A DNA stretch of 64,000 nt from Haberlea rhodopensis (Eukaryota > Streptophyta > Magnoliopsida > Lamiales > Gesneriaceae), in contig CAJQUN010000015.1 in NCBI GenBank assembly GCA_907163345.1, positions 7,348,886 to 7,412,885 of the forward strand. Reading direction: 5' to 3'. This document shows positions 1-10,650 of this stretch, in pieces. The notes under the pieces were generated by a model. It saw only the letters and a program-made list of their open reading frames with translations, had not been told where the DNA came from and searched no databases. A program made the position numbers and the translations under genes. Position 1 is the first letter of the stretch. The number at the start of each line of letters is the position of its first letter.

Positions 1-175
1 AATAAAGAATAGTGATTACAAAGATTTCAAGTTGAGCCAGATCAACTATGATGAGGTACTATCTGTAATCAGTATTGAGGGGACTGACTGGCAAAGGAAC
101 AGCAATGGAGAGCCCCAATTGGTTCTCCTTCATAGCCTCCCGGGTCATGCCATCGACCCACACTTCTGAGGTCAC
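1..175 (+). pseudogene. Left part of an Athila-like transposon ORF, split by element A
   Basis: Read from base 2 the sequence is open and protein-like (an SIEGTDWQRNSNGEP stretch). Near base 115 the conserved continuation (WFSFIASRVMPSTHTSEVTK) moves to the +1 frame, so the ORF carries an old frameshift or small deletion. The reading resumes after element A at 9905 (ERAALVFAILIGQTVD). The pattern W..F...R.MPS.H.SEVT..RA resembles the 'putative plant transposon protein' domain carried by Athila/Ogre-type plant retroelements; that assignment is from memory. The upstream part lies outside the window. It is the oldest layer at this end, because element A inserted into it. Confidence 0.6.
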
Positions 176-1509
176 CAAGGTGTGATATCCCCGAAAAGAT
201 TATGTGGGTAATCATGCATTTAAGGGTGGTTAATTATGAACCTATATGTTTAAAGCGTTTGTATGTGGGATTAATTTATTTAATTTGATGATGTGGTTTA
301 GGAAGCATGTTAGGTGTTTTTAATTGTTGTGTTGATGTGGTAGAATAATAAAATATCGAGGAGGGATATTTTTATACATCGTATGAAATACCGGGACACA
401 ATTAAACACCACAAACCACCCCACATGCAACCACCCAACCCCCACTTGCAGCCAAACCCACGCCCTTCCCCTGTTTTCTGGGAAAGCAGATTGACTTGTA
501 GGCATGTTTGGACTTAGATATTTTGGATCTTGCCTCTTCCAAAAGCTTCCTTCTTTTTCCCTTCATCTCTCTGCAACTTGGTCGAGTTCCAGGAGAAAAG
601 TGATCGGGTTTCATGCTTCTTTTCATATAGAAAATCGAAGGGCAAAAGTGGTGAGGAGTCACATTTTTTTCCCAGTTTCCAGTTTCCTGGCATGCTTGTT
701 CTTTGTAGCAGATTTGGCATGCTAGTTTAGGGTATGATGTTATCTTGTTATGAATACCTTTATGTGATGTTTGTGAAGCCCTTAGCATGTTTAGTTAAGA
801 AACTTGCATGCTTTATGTGCTAGATTTGTGGTAGAGAAAAGGGCTCCTCGAACATCCGAGCAGAGAAGTACTCTGTTTTCCATGTTAGGAAGGGTTTTAC
901 CATGATGTTTCGAAGCATGCTAACTTAGGTTTTGGTTGAACCTTTGATGTGTTTTTATGTATGGTAACTTGTTGAAGGTACCAGTATATTTCCTTGAGCA
1001 TGTTGCATGTGTTGTGTGAAAGATTTAATCATGTGAAAGGTAGTGTTCGAAAATTCTGGGCAAGGTTCAAGTGCCCTGTTTTCTGGAAATATATGTGCGA
1101 AGAGTACTTTTATGAAGGTGTTATCATGCATGATAAACTTAAGTTTTGGAAAAACTTTGATGTAAAAATATGCTTGGTAGTTTTGTGAAACCCATGGCAT
1201 GTTTAGTTGAGCACGGTTTATGTTATATGTGTTAGTTTTAATAGCATGTAAAGAGGTGCTCAAGAATTCTGGAAATGAAAATGTGCCCTGTTTCCAGAAA
1301 AAAGTTAATCCAGTACTTGTTTAAATGATCGATGTTTATGCATGTAGGTTTATGCTCAGGGTGTATATTTGGTTTGACTACACTCAGGGTAGTGTAGTTC
1401 AAATGCTAGCATGATGGTCTTGGTATGTATTATGTCCTACATGTTAGATTTAAGGGTATGAATATCGGTGTTAAGCAATTCTGGAAAATCGCCAAAGGAA
1501 CAAGGTTGG

Positions 1510-1665
1510 CGATCGATCGCCAAGGAGGCGCGATCGATCGCGACGTTCCAGTAGGTTTTGGCGATCGATCGCCAATATTGGGGCGATCGATCGCTGAATG
1601 TTTTTTTTTTGGTATGCGAGGCAGTAGCATCTCGCGATCGATCGGGGCTCATGGGCGATCGATCG
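1510..1665. promoter_or_regulatory. Cluster of six CGATCGATCG palindromes in the 5' LTR of A
   Basis: Perfect 10-bp cores start at 1510, 1531, 1562, 1584, 1635 and 1656. The steps are 21, 31, 22, 51 and 21 bp, giving three pairs with 21-22 bp spacing. Most cores extend to GCGATCGATCGC. The cluster lies downstream of the TATA-like start and upstream of the splice-donor-like motif at 1824, so it should be in the transcribed leader. The same cluster is at 8750-8905 in the 3' LTR. Function unknown. Confidence 0.85.
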
Positions 1666-1823
1666 CGAGATGATATTGTAGGATTAATTTGGTTTTTAAT
1701 TTGGTTTTGCTTCCGGATTATTATGAGGTGCCTAATATTGTGTTGTGTGGCTATGTAGAACCATCCCAGGTGCCAGCACAACCGAGGAGATAAAGTCAAT
1801 TGACTCCTCTATCTTTTGGAAAG

Positions 1824-2379
1824 GTACGTAAGCGACGTACGGGCATCCCAACGGTAACATGTACTTTATGTTTGTCTTTATGACACATGATGAATGCAAT
1901 ATGGTGCATTAAGATTATGATACATGTTTTTATGCATTGTTTTTGCATATGTATGTTGTGAAATATAAGAGGTGTATTTCACGAGTCAAAGTTATCTTAG
2001 TAAGGATTTTAATGGCTTACGCTAAAGTCCATTGGAAGCGATGAAGAATTCCGCTTACATGGAGTAGCAACGCTAAAGTCCATTGGAAGCGAGGAAGAAT
2101 TCCGCTTACATGGAGTAGCAAGAAGCATTAAAATGTACTAATGATAAGGGCTCAGGATGAAATAAGGATTTAAGGGAAAAGGAATGTCATGACATTGCAT
2201 ATCCATACATTCATATAATGTGTTTCTATTATGAATTATGGTACAGGGACAACCAATGGGCGATTAAATGCTGGAAATACAGGAAGGGCTTGTGTTTAAG
2301 ATTTGCATTTATGCCTTACTTTCATATTATGTTAAATATGAATTGTGTTATGCTCATGTGTTGGGGGTTGTCTTTGTAG
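1824..2379 (+). other. Intron-like segment inside the LTR of A
   Basis: It starts with a strong plant 5' splice site, AAG|GTACGTAAG, embedded in the inverted repeat GTACGT-AAGCG-ACGTAC. It ends at TCTTTGTAG|G (AG at 2378-2379), preceded by a branch-like TATGCTCAT. The same arrangement recurs in the LTRs at 18409, 57491 and 61235 although the rest of those LTRs differ. Splicing is inferred, not seen. The 3' LTR carries the same segment at about 9064-9619. Confidence 0.5.
2019..2120 (+). repeat. 51-bp tandem repeat, two copies
   Basis: Units 2019-2069 and 2070-2120 differ at one base (GCGATGAAG against GCGAGGAAG). The unit contains the words AAGCGA and CCGCT, which reappear in the longer minisatellites of the other chromovirus LTRs. 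It lies inside the intron-like segment and is duplicated at 9259-9360 in the 3' LTR. Confidence 0.9.
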
Positions 2380-2664
2380 GTGCTTTTGTTGACGAGAACC
2401 AGGGCCGGGGTTGATATGCTGAGCTGTAAGGAGCGCTACAGGATTAGCATGTTAGAGTTTTGTATAGCTTCTACTGAGTAGAGTAAGACTATGATGTAGT
2501 ACCTTTGTAGGAAGTATGTCTTTCCTTTTGGAACATTTTGGTACTGTAATCTCTAAAGCTCAGGTTAACCAACACGGCACATTACTCTGATATAATCACA
2601 TGTATGTTTAGTTCTCTAAATTGCACCTTAATATCTTGATGTGATAACGGGGTCTCACATTTAG

Positions 2665-2676
2665 TGGTATCAGAGC
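2665..2676 (+). promoter_or_regulatory. Primer-binding site for tRNA-iMet (element A)
   Basis: TGGTATCAGAGC begins five bases after the 5' LTR end. It is the canonical complement of the 3' end of plant initiator tRNA-Met, used to prime minus-strand DNA synthesis. Confidence 0.95.
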
Positions 2677-2876
2677 AGTGGTTAGATAACCAGGGAAGAG
2701 TGAAGGGTAGCCTTTAGAGACAAGTTGGCTAGGTATTCATTTAGGCATGCTTATGCATGTGATGCATATGGTTGTATACGTGATATACTAACATGCTTTG
2801 AATATTTTACTCTTGTTATCTAACGGCTTATATTATGAACTGCTTTTGGTATTGTTGTTAACTATGGTGTTGCAGC

Positions 2877-3287
2877 ATGGCGAACCTCAATGAAGAGGTA
2901 GGAGATGTGGACAGTAGAAATGCAAGTATTGCTCAGCCGAACCCTTTACCACCACCTGCTGTGGGCGTGGAGCCCAGTGTACAGATATTACTGCCAGGGG
3001 AGCTAAGTTTGAAGCAGTTTCTGAGTTTCCATCCGCCCATGTTTGAGGGGACTGAGTCTGGTGAAGTAGCTGAGGAGTGGTTGGAACGTATAGAGCAGAT
3101 ACTTGTGACTGCACATTGTGCACTCACGGCATGGCTGAGGTTAGCAGAGTTTCAGCTGGCTAAGAAGCCTGCTATGTGGTGGAAGACCACCGTGATGGAG
3201 CTGAGAGCTCTAGGTATGGCAGTTGACTGGACTGTATTCGGACCCGGTTTCTTAACCGGTATTTCTCTACAGCTGCCAGACAATTGA
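2877..3287 (+). pseudogene. gag: Element A gag, N-terminal part (frameshifted)
   Basis: The ATG at 2877 is the first good start, about 200 bases after the primer site, and opens MANLNEEVGDVD. The next 120 residues match the plant gypsy Gag core (FEGTESGEVAEEWLERIE, then a KKPAMWWK stretch). Near 3240 one base appears to be missing: the frame passes through a foreign tail and stops at 3287, while the natural continuation (an RYFSTAARQL-type segment) is in another frame and feeds the next ORF. Gag would form the virus-like particle in the cytoplasm. As it stands this copy makes a truncated 136-residue Gag. Confidence 0.85.
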
Positions 3288-6200
3288 AGGAGGATGAGTT
3301 CAACAGTTTGAAGCAGGGTAGCATGTCCGTAGCAGACTACGCTATGCAGTATTCCTCACTGCTGAGGTATGTACCTCATATTGCTGTCAGCAGCCATGCC
3401 AAGATGAGGAACTTTCTGAAGGGTCTGAGGCCAGAGCTATTCGATAGGGTTATCTCTAACAACCCCAGCTCGTTTGACGACGCCCTGACACGGGCAGAGT
3501 TGGCAGAGATTGCCGTAGGCGCATACAAGGATGTTGTACCCCCTTTTGTACCATCACAGAGGCCTACTACTGATAGTCTGAGGCCACGAGGGGATCAGTT
3601 TAAGGCTCGTGGGGCCTCATCATCTTCCAGGTTTAGTGGGAAGAAGTCTCATGGACAGAAGCAGAACACCCGGGGGCACACACAGGGAAGCAGGACAGAG
3701 GTAACCAGGTGTACCAACTGTGGAGGATGGCATTTGTTACGTGACTGTCGAGGTTGCTATATTTGTGGCAAGATGGGCCACATAGCTCGGGGTTGCCCCA
3801 ATCGGGCAGTTCAGACAGATTCAGGGCCGAATAGGCCAAGGTTTGATGCTGGGAGGGCACCACAGAGGCAGCAGTTTGCACCACGACCCCTGGGAGGTCA
3901 GACGGCAGGACCGCCGCAGGGACAGGTGTATGCACTGACCAGGGAGCAGGCCGAGGCAGCCCCAGAGGAGGTCATTGCTGGTACGTGTCATTTACTTACG
4001 TACCCTGCACTTATATTGATAGATACAGGTGCTTCCCATTCCTTTGTATCTACTGCCTTTGTGGAAGGACACCATTTGTGCTCGTCTCTGTTACCCACGC
4101 CTCTCATGGTCTCGACACCCACGGGGAAGCATGTGATTGCGGATCGACAGTTATCTGATTGCCTCATTTATTTTGAGGGCAATGATCTGAGGGCCGATTT
4201 GATTCAGTTAGAGATGGCAGACTTTGACTGCATTATCGGCATTGATGTGTTGAGCAGATACCGAGCTATGGTAGATTGCCAAAAGAGGATGGTTCGTTTT
4301 CTGTCTGATCAGGGGTTCCAATGGACTTTTTATGGGGACGGCTCTCGTCCAAGGATACCAGTAATCTCGGCGGTTAAGATGTCGCGGTTATTGGAACGTG
4401 GCCATACTGGGTACCTTATTTATGCTATGGATGCTTCAGAGGAGAAGGAAGTGAGAGCCGAGGACATTCCAGTTGTGGCGGAGTTCAGTGATGTGTTTCC
4501 AGATGAGATTCCGGGATTTCCGCCTGTCAGGGATGTGGAGTTTGCTATTGAGCTGCTGCCAGGGACATCAGCCATTTATCGTGCCCCATACAGGATGGCG
4601 CCGGCAGAGCTGAGGGAGCTGAAGGTACAGTTACAGGAGCTCCTCGACAAGGGATACATCCGTCCTAGTGTATCGCCTTGGGGTGCGCCAGTCTTGTTCG
4701 TGAAAAAGAAGGATGGATCAATGCGTCTGTGCATTGACTACAGGCAATTGAACAAGGCTACAGTGAAGAACAGATATCCGCTTCCGAGGATTGATGATCT
4801 GTTCGACCAGCTTCAGGGTACGGAGGTGTACTCCAAGATAGATTTGAGGTCAGGCTATCACCAGGTACGGGTTAGAGCTGGTGATGTCCAAAAGACGGCT
4901 TTTAGAACTCGGTATGGGCACTATGAGTTCTTGATGATGCCGTTCGGTGTGACAAATGCACCTGCAGTCTTTATGAGCCTGATGAACAGAGTATTTCAGG
5001 AGTACCTCGATCAGTTTGTGATCGTGTTTATTGATGACATCCTGGTCTATTCGAGGAATGAGGAGGATCATGCCGATCATCTGAGGATAGTACTCCAGAT
5101 CCTCAGAGATCATCAGTTGTACGCCAAACTCAGCAAGTGTGAGTTTTGGCTGAACAGTGTTGCATTTTTGGGCCATATCATATCACGAGAGGGGATATCA
5201 GTAGACCCGAGGAAGATAGAGGCAGTTATGGATTGGTCTACCCCTACTTCAGTCAGTGAGATTCGAAGTTTTCTTGGTCTGGCTGGCTATTATCGACGTT
5301 TCGTCGAGGGTTTCTCAAAGATCGCCAAGCCACTTACACAGCTGACTCAGAAGGGAGTCCCATTTTGTTGGTCAGAGGCTTGTGAGCAGAGCTTCCGGGA
5401 ATTAAAGCACAGACTGACTACTGCGCCAGTTCTAGTGATACCCAAGGAGAACAAAGGATTTATTCTTTATACCGATGCATCTCTACAGGGATTAGGGTGC
5501 GTGCTGATGCAGGACAGACATGTAGTGGCTTACGCTTCAAGACAGTTGAAGCCACATGAGACGAGGTATCCAGTCCATGATCTGGAGTTGGCAGCTATAG
5601 TGTTCGCCTTGAAGATATGGCGACACTACTTATACGGTACCTCATTTACCATCCTCACTGATCACAAGAGCCTGAAGTTCTTGTTTACACAGGCTGAGCT
5701 GAACATGAGGCAGAGGAGATGGATGGACCTGCTGAAGGACTACGATTGTGAAATCGAATATCACCCGGGAAAAGCAAATTTGACAGCCGACGCTTTGAGT
5801 CGGAAGGCGAGGAGCACAGCAGAGGATGCTATGTCTCTGTCAGCTATGTTTGGCTCCTACTGCCATTTGGGATTCGATTATGATGTATCTTCTTCACCAG
5901 TACAGGTTTTGACCTTGCTAGCTGAGCCTGTTATATTTGATCACATCAGGAAGGCTCAGGGGACCGATGTAGAGGTTCAGAGATGGATGTTAGTGGTTCA
6001 TTCAGGACAGCCATCGAGATTCAGAGTGGCTGATGACGGTTCTCTGAGGCTCGGCGACAGATGGGTGGTTCCAGATACACCCGAGCTGCGCCAAGGTATA
6101 TTACAGCGAGCTCATTGCAGCAGGATGAGTATCCATCCAGGTGGGAAGAAGATGTATAAGGATCTACGCAGCCAGTTCTGGTGGAGGCGTATGAAACAGG

Positions 6201-6865
6201 ATGTCACCTCTTTTGTCAATCGTTGTTTGATTTGTCAGCAAGTGAAAGCTGAGAGACAAAGGCCTGGAGGTGAACTAAGAAGTTTAGAGGTACCCGAGTG
6301 GAAGTGGCAGCACGTATCTATGGATTTCGTGACCCACTTGCCGAGGACTGTTTCGGGTTTTGATGCCATCTGGGTAGTCGTGGACAGATTGACTAAGAGT
6401 GCTCATTTCATTCCCTACTGTATGACCTTCACGCACTTAAGAATGGCGCAGTTATATGTCAGAGATGTGGTGAGACTGCACGGGATCCCTGTTTCGATTG
6501 TGTCAGATCGAGATCCGCGGTTTACATCTCACTTTTGGGAGGGTCTGCAGACAGCTCTAGGTACAGAGTTGAGGTTGAGCACAGCCTATCATCCCCAGAC
6601 GGACGGACAGACCGAGCGTACGATACAGACGCTCGAAGATATGTTGAGGGCTTGTGTGCTGGAGTTTGACACTTCATGGCAGGACTCGATAGCCTTGGTG
6701 GAATTTTCTTACAACAACAGCTACCAGGCAAGTATTCAGATGGCTCCTTTCGAGGCCCTCTATGGTAGGCGTTGTGTTGGGATGACATGGACCGTAAGTC
6801 GGTTGGAGGACCTGGGTTGGTTCAGGAAATGGAAGAGAAAGTTAAGGTTATCAGAACAAAGATGA
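3284..6865 (+). pseudogene. gag-pol: Element A gag-pol polyprotein (frame-broken at both ends)
   Basis: About 1,193 residues are open, entered without an ATG; its natural start is the gag ORF upstream in another frame. Domains in order (residues counted from 3284): late Gag; two zinc knuckles, a variant CTNCGGWH..C and a canonical CYICGKMGHIARGC near 158; aspartic protease DTGA near 246; reverse transcriptase with MMPFGVTNAP near 552 and catalytic FIDD near 581; RNase H YTDAS near 729 and TDHKSL; integrase with the HH..CC zinc motif, a catalytic Asp near 1012, the SDRDPRF Asp, and Glu in GQTERT near 1107. At about 6775 a small deletion just after LYGRRC shifts the frame, so the last 30 residues are not native. 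The rest of the integrase continues in the 6772-7455 frame. Confidence 0.9.
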
Positions 6866-7455
6866 AGGCAGCTCAGGATAGACAGGCAGCATATGCCAAT
6901 CAGCGGCGTAGACCGTTGGAGTTTCAGTTAGGCGACAGAGTGTTTTTAAAGATCTCACCCTTCAGAGGCGTAGTACGGTTTGGGATGCGAGGGAAGTTAT
7001 CCCCGAGGTATGTAGGGCCGTATGAGATCTTACAGCGTATTGGTACTCTGGCGTACCGGTTGGCTTTACCGCCCTCTCTGTCTGGCATACACGACGTTTT
7101 TCATGTGTCTATGCTGAGGAAGTATGAGCCAGATCCCTCACATGTGTTGCAGCCTTCAGAGGTGCAGATTGAGTCCGATGTTTCTTATGTGGAGCGGCCT
7201 ATCAGGATTTTGGATAGAGCAGACCGCAGACTTCGGAACAAGGTTATTCCTATGATCAAGGTGCAGTGGGATCGTAGGGGTGTCGAGGAGGCCACGTGGG
7301 AGACAGAGCGACACATGGTGCAGTACTATCCAGAGTTGTTTTCTGGTATGCGTTTATGTACTGTTTTATTTCTAGTTAGCAGCATGTTTGATTTCGGGAC
7401 GAAATCTTATAAGTATGGGAGTATTGTGATATCCCCGAAAAGATTATGTGGGTAA
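6772..7455 (+). pseudogene. Element A integrase C-terminus with chromodomain
   Basis: This frame carries the gypsy integrase GPY/F-type region (KLSPRYVGPYEIL, HDVFHVSML) followed by a chromodomain-like segment (VQWDRRGVEEATWETE, then YYPELF) at about 7250-7340. Chromodomains of this class are thought to guide integration to marked chromatin. It is separated from the upstream pol frame by the lesion near 6775. The frame runs past the polypurine tract and stops at 7453-7455, inside the 3' LTR. The homologous protein of element C (63257-63934) confirms which frame is the natural one. Confidence 0.85.
7411..7424 (+). promoter_or_regulatory. Polypurine tract of element A
   Basis: AAGTATGGGAGTAT lies directly before the 3' LTR, after TTTCGGGACGAAATCTTAT, a phrase conserved in plant chromoviruses. 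It primes plus-strand DNA synthesis. Element C has the cognate tract at 63199-63212. Confidence 0.8.
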
Positions 7456-9899
7456 TCATGCATTTAAGGGTGGTTAATTATGAATATGTTTAAAGCGTTT
7501 GTATGTGGGATTAATTTATTTAATTTGATGATGTGGTTTAGGAAGCATGTTAGGTGTTTTTAATTGTTGTGTTGATGTGGTAGAATAATAAAATATCGAG
7601 GAGGGATATTTTTATACATCGTATGAAATACCGGGACACAATTAAACACCACAAACCACCCCACATGCAACCACCCAACCCCCACTTGCAGCCAAACCCA
7701 CGCCCTTCCCCTGTTTTCTGGGAAAGCAGATTGACTTGTAGGCATGTTTGGACTTAGATATTTTGGATCTTGCCTCTTCCAAAAGCTTCCTTCTTTTTCC
7801 CTTCATCTCTCTGCAACTTGGTCGAGTTCCAGGAGAAAAGTGATCGGGTTTCATGCTTCTTTTCATATAGAAAATCGAAGGGCAAAAGTGGTGAGGAGTC
7901 ACATTTTTTTCCCAGTTTCCAGTTTCCTGGCATGCTTGTTCTTTGTAGCAGATTTGGCATGCTAGTTTAGGGTATGATGTTATCTTGTTATGAATACCTT
8001 TATGTGATGTTTGTGAAGCCCTTAGCATGTTTAGTTAAGAAACTTGCATGCTTTATGTGCTAGATTTGTGGTAGAGAAAAGGGCTCCTCGAACATCCGAG
8101 CAGAGAAGTACTCTGTTTTCCATGTTAGGAAGGGTTTTACCATGATGTTTCGAAGCATGCTAACTTAGGTTTTGGTTGAACCTTTGATGTGTTTTTATGT
8201 ATGGTAACTTGTTGAAGGTACCAGTATATTTCCTTGAGCATGTTGCATGTGTTATGTGAAAGATTTAATCATGTGAAAGGTAGTGTTCGAAAATTCTGGG
8301 CAAGGTTCAAGTGCCCTGTTTTCTGGAAATATATGTGCGAAGAGTACTTTTATGAAGGTGTTATCATGCATGATAAACTTAAGTTTTGGAAAAACTTTGA
8401 TGTAAAAATATGCTTGGTAGTTTTGTGAAACCCATGGCATGTTTAGTTGAGCACGGTTTATGTTATATGTGTTAGTTTTAATAGCATGTAAAGAGGTGCT
8501 CAAGAATTCTGGAAATGAAAATGTGCCCTGTTTCCAGAAAAAAGTTGATCCAGTACTTGTTTAAATGATCGATGTTTATGCATGTAGGTTTATGCTCAGG
8601 GTGTATATTTGGTTTGACTACACTCAGGGTAGTGTAGTTCAAATGCTAGCATGATGGTCTTGGTATGTATTATGTCCTACATGTTAGATTTAAGGGTATG
8701 AATATCGGTGTTAAGCAATTCTGGAAAATCGCCAAAGGAACAAGGTTGGCGATCGATCGCCAAGGAGGCGCGATCGATCGCGACGTTCCAGTAGGTTTTG
8801 GCGATCGATCGCCAATATTGGGGCGATCGATCGCTGAATGTTTTTTTTTTGGTATGCGAGGCAGTAGCATCTCGCGATCGATCGGGGCTCATGGGCGATC
8901 GATCGCGAGATGATATTGTAGGATTAATTTGGTTTTTAATTTGGTTTTGCTTCCGGATTATTATGAGGTGCCTAATATTGTGTTGTGTGGCTATGTAGAA
9001 CCATCCCAGGTGCCAGCACAACCGAGGAGATAAAGTCAATTGACTCCTCTATCTTTTGGAAAGGTACGTAAGCGACGTACGGGCATCCCAACGGTAACAT
9101 GTACTTTATGTTTGTCTTTATGACACATGATGAATGCAATATGGTGCATTAAGATTATGATACATGTTTTTATGCATTGTTTTTGCATATGTATGTTGTG
9201 AAATATAAGAGGTGTATTTCACGAGTCAAAGTTATCTTAGTAAGGATTTTAATGGCTTACGCTAAAGTCCATTGGAAGCGATGAAGAATTCCGCTTACAT
9301 GGAGTAGCAACGCTAAAGTCCATTGGAAGCGAGGAAGAATTCCGCTTACATGGAGTAGCAAGAAGCATTAAAATGTACTAATGATAAGGGCTCAGGATGA
9401 AATAACGATTTAAGGGAAAAGGAATGTCATGACATTGCATATCCATACATTCATATAATGTGTTTCTATTATGAATTATGGTACAGGGACAACCAATGGG
9501 CGATTAAATGCTGGAAATACAGGAAGGGCTTGTGTTTAAGATTTGCATTTATGCCTTACTTTCATATTATGTTAAATATGAATTGTGTTATGCTCATGTG
9601 TTGGGGGTTGTCTTTGTAGGTGCTTTTGTTGACGAGAACCAGGGCCGGGGTTGATATGCTGAGCTGTAAGGAGCGCTACAGGATTAGCATGTTAGAGTTT
9701 TGTATAGCTTCTACTGAGTAGAGTAAGACTATGATGTAGTACCTTTGTAGGAAGTATGTCTTTCCTTTTGGAACATTTTGGTACTGTAATCTCTAAAGCT
9801 CAGGTTAATCAACACGGCACATTACTCTGATATAATCACATGTATGTTTAGTTCTCTAAATTGCACCTTAATATCTTGATGTGATAACGGGGTCTCACA
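7425..9899 (+). repeat. 3' LTR of element A (2475 bp)
   Basis: It matches 181-2659 almost base for base. Differences seen: a 4-bp CCTA indel near the start, and single substitutions around 8254, 8547, 9406 and 9809. It contains the same palindrome cluster (8750-8905), intron-like segment (about 9064-9619) and 51-bp repeat (9259-9360). It ends TCTCACA at 9899, followed by the target duplication CAAGG. Confidence 0.95.
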
Positions 9900-9904
9900 C
9901 AAGG

Positions 9905-10563
9905 AGAGAGCCGCTCTGGTATTTGCCATACTCATAGGGCAAACGGTGGATTTGGGGTACATTATAAATGACCACATCTGTGACATCGACAGGAGTCCGC
10001 CCACCTCCGCATTACCTTTTCCATCTACTATCACAGCCCTTTGCAAGAGATGCGGAGTGAAGTGGGATGCCGATGAAGAACTCCTACCACCAAAAGGACC
10101 AATAGTGGTTGATGGACCACCACCTCCTACAGGCCGACGAAGGGCCGAACCACGACCTTCGAGCAGCGGACATGCTGGGCCATCCTCATCTTCCACTGCA
10201 GAGCATTCATCGATAACCTTGGGCTCCCTTCATAGGGATCTCCAAGACATACGCCTGGAGCAGCAGGGCGTCCAAAATTTGCAAAGGGAATTACAGTGGG
10301 GCCAAGCACAGATAAGTCAGCACCAAATGGAGTTCCTGCAGTATCAATGTGCATGGAACAATGCCTTGGCCCAAGGTTTCCCAGCTATTCAGTTTCCACC
10401 TGAGCCGCAATTTCAGCCATTCCCGCCATACCAACCACCACCACCTGAGTACCAACCATACCAACCACCACCACCTGATTTTCCACCATATCCACCGTAC
10501 CAGCCAGAGGAGCCATACTATCCAGTACCCCCGCCGGAGCATGATGAGGACGACGATCACTGA
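9905..10563 (+). pseudogene. Right part of the Athila-like ORF, proline-rich tail
   Basis: It continues the ORF interrupted by element A. After the target duplication the frame reads ERAALVFAILIGQTVDLG, GYIINDHICDID, then CKRCGVKWDADEE and an acidic/proline linker. The C-terminal third is low complexity (QPYQPPPPDFPPYPPYQPEE) and ends in an acidic HDEDDDH tail at the TGA at 10561. The first half resembles the 'putative plant transposon protein' domain; the tail resembles disordered tails common in these ORFs. The role in the parent element is unknown. A 10-bp perfect hairpin spans the stop codon. Confidence 0.6.
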
Positions 10564-10648
10564 CGATCGTCGTCGAGGTATGTGTTTTGCTTTTGCGCTT
10601 ATCGTTTACTATGCATTGAGGGCAATGCATGTACTAAGTTTGGGGGGG
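10549..10648 (+). other. Two adjacent hairpins followed by a G-rich tract
   Basis: GACGACGATC at 10549-10558 pairs perfectly with GATCGTCGTC at 10565-10574 across a 6-base loop that includes the stop codon. ATGCATTG at 10611-10618 pairs with CAATGCAT at 10623-10630 across AGGG. Then AGTTTGGGGGGG (10637-10648) follows. The TTGAGG.CAAT..AAGTTTGGGGG phrase is typical of the region after the last ORF in Athila/Ogre-type elements and resembles an internal polypurine tract. Confidence 0.6.
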
Positions 10649-10650
10649 TG

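Larger units (their letters stand above)
181..2659 (+). repeat. 5' LTR of element A (2479 bp)
   Basis: It begins TGTGATATCCCCG directly after the target duplication and ends GGGGTCTCACA five bases before the primer site. In order it holds an AT-rich start with a weak TATA-like stretch near 365-375, a long leader-like stretch with short ORFs that are not gene-like, a palindrome cluster (1510-1665), an intron-like segment (1824-2379) with a 51-bp tandem repeat, and a pyrimidine-poor end. Short ORFs repeat exactly in the 3' LTR because the two copies are nearly identical, not because they are genes. Confidence 0.95.
181..9899 (+). mobile_element. Element A: complete Ty3/gypsy chromovirus LTR retrotransposon
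   Basis: Two nearly identical LTRs (181-2659 and 7425-9899), both starting TGTGAT and ending TCTCACA, flank a 4.8-kb interior. The 5-bp target duplication CAAGG is present at 176-180 and 9900-9904. The interior has a tRNA-iMet primer site, gag, protease, reverse transcriptase, RNase H, integrase, a C-terminal chromodomain and a polypurine tract, in gypsy order. By eye the LTRs differ by about four substitutions and one 4-bp indel, so insertion was recent. The coding region has two frame-breaking lesions, near 3240 and 6775, so this copy cannot make one continuous polyprotein. The chromodomain and long LTRs suggest the Tekay/Del lineage. Confidence 0.95.

Noticed and set aside
1510..1665. GCGATCGC-rich clusters as HIP1-like cyanobacterial DNA or contamination
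   Set aside because: The motif sits inside plant LTRs with target duplications, tRNA-Met primer sites and chromodomain pol; nothing bacterial is present.
1425..1799. Small proteins with AIDR/GDRS repeats in LTRs of A and elsewhere
   Set aside because: They are translations of the palindromes, open on both strands because the palindrome has no stop codons.
10291..10560. Trp-rich minus-strand ORF
   Set aside because: It is the antisense of the proline-rich tail of the plus-strand ORF; CCA/CCT codons read as Trp/Arg in reverse.
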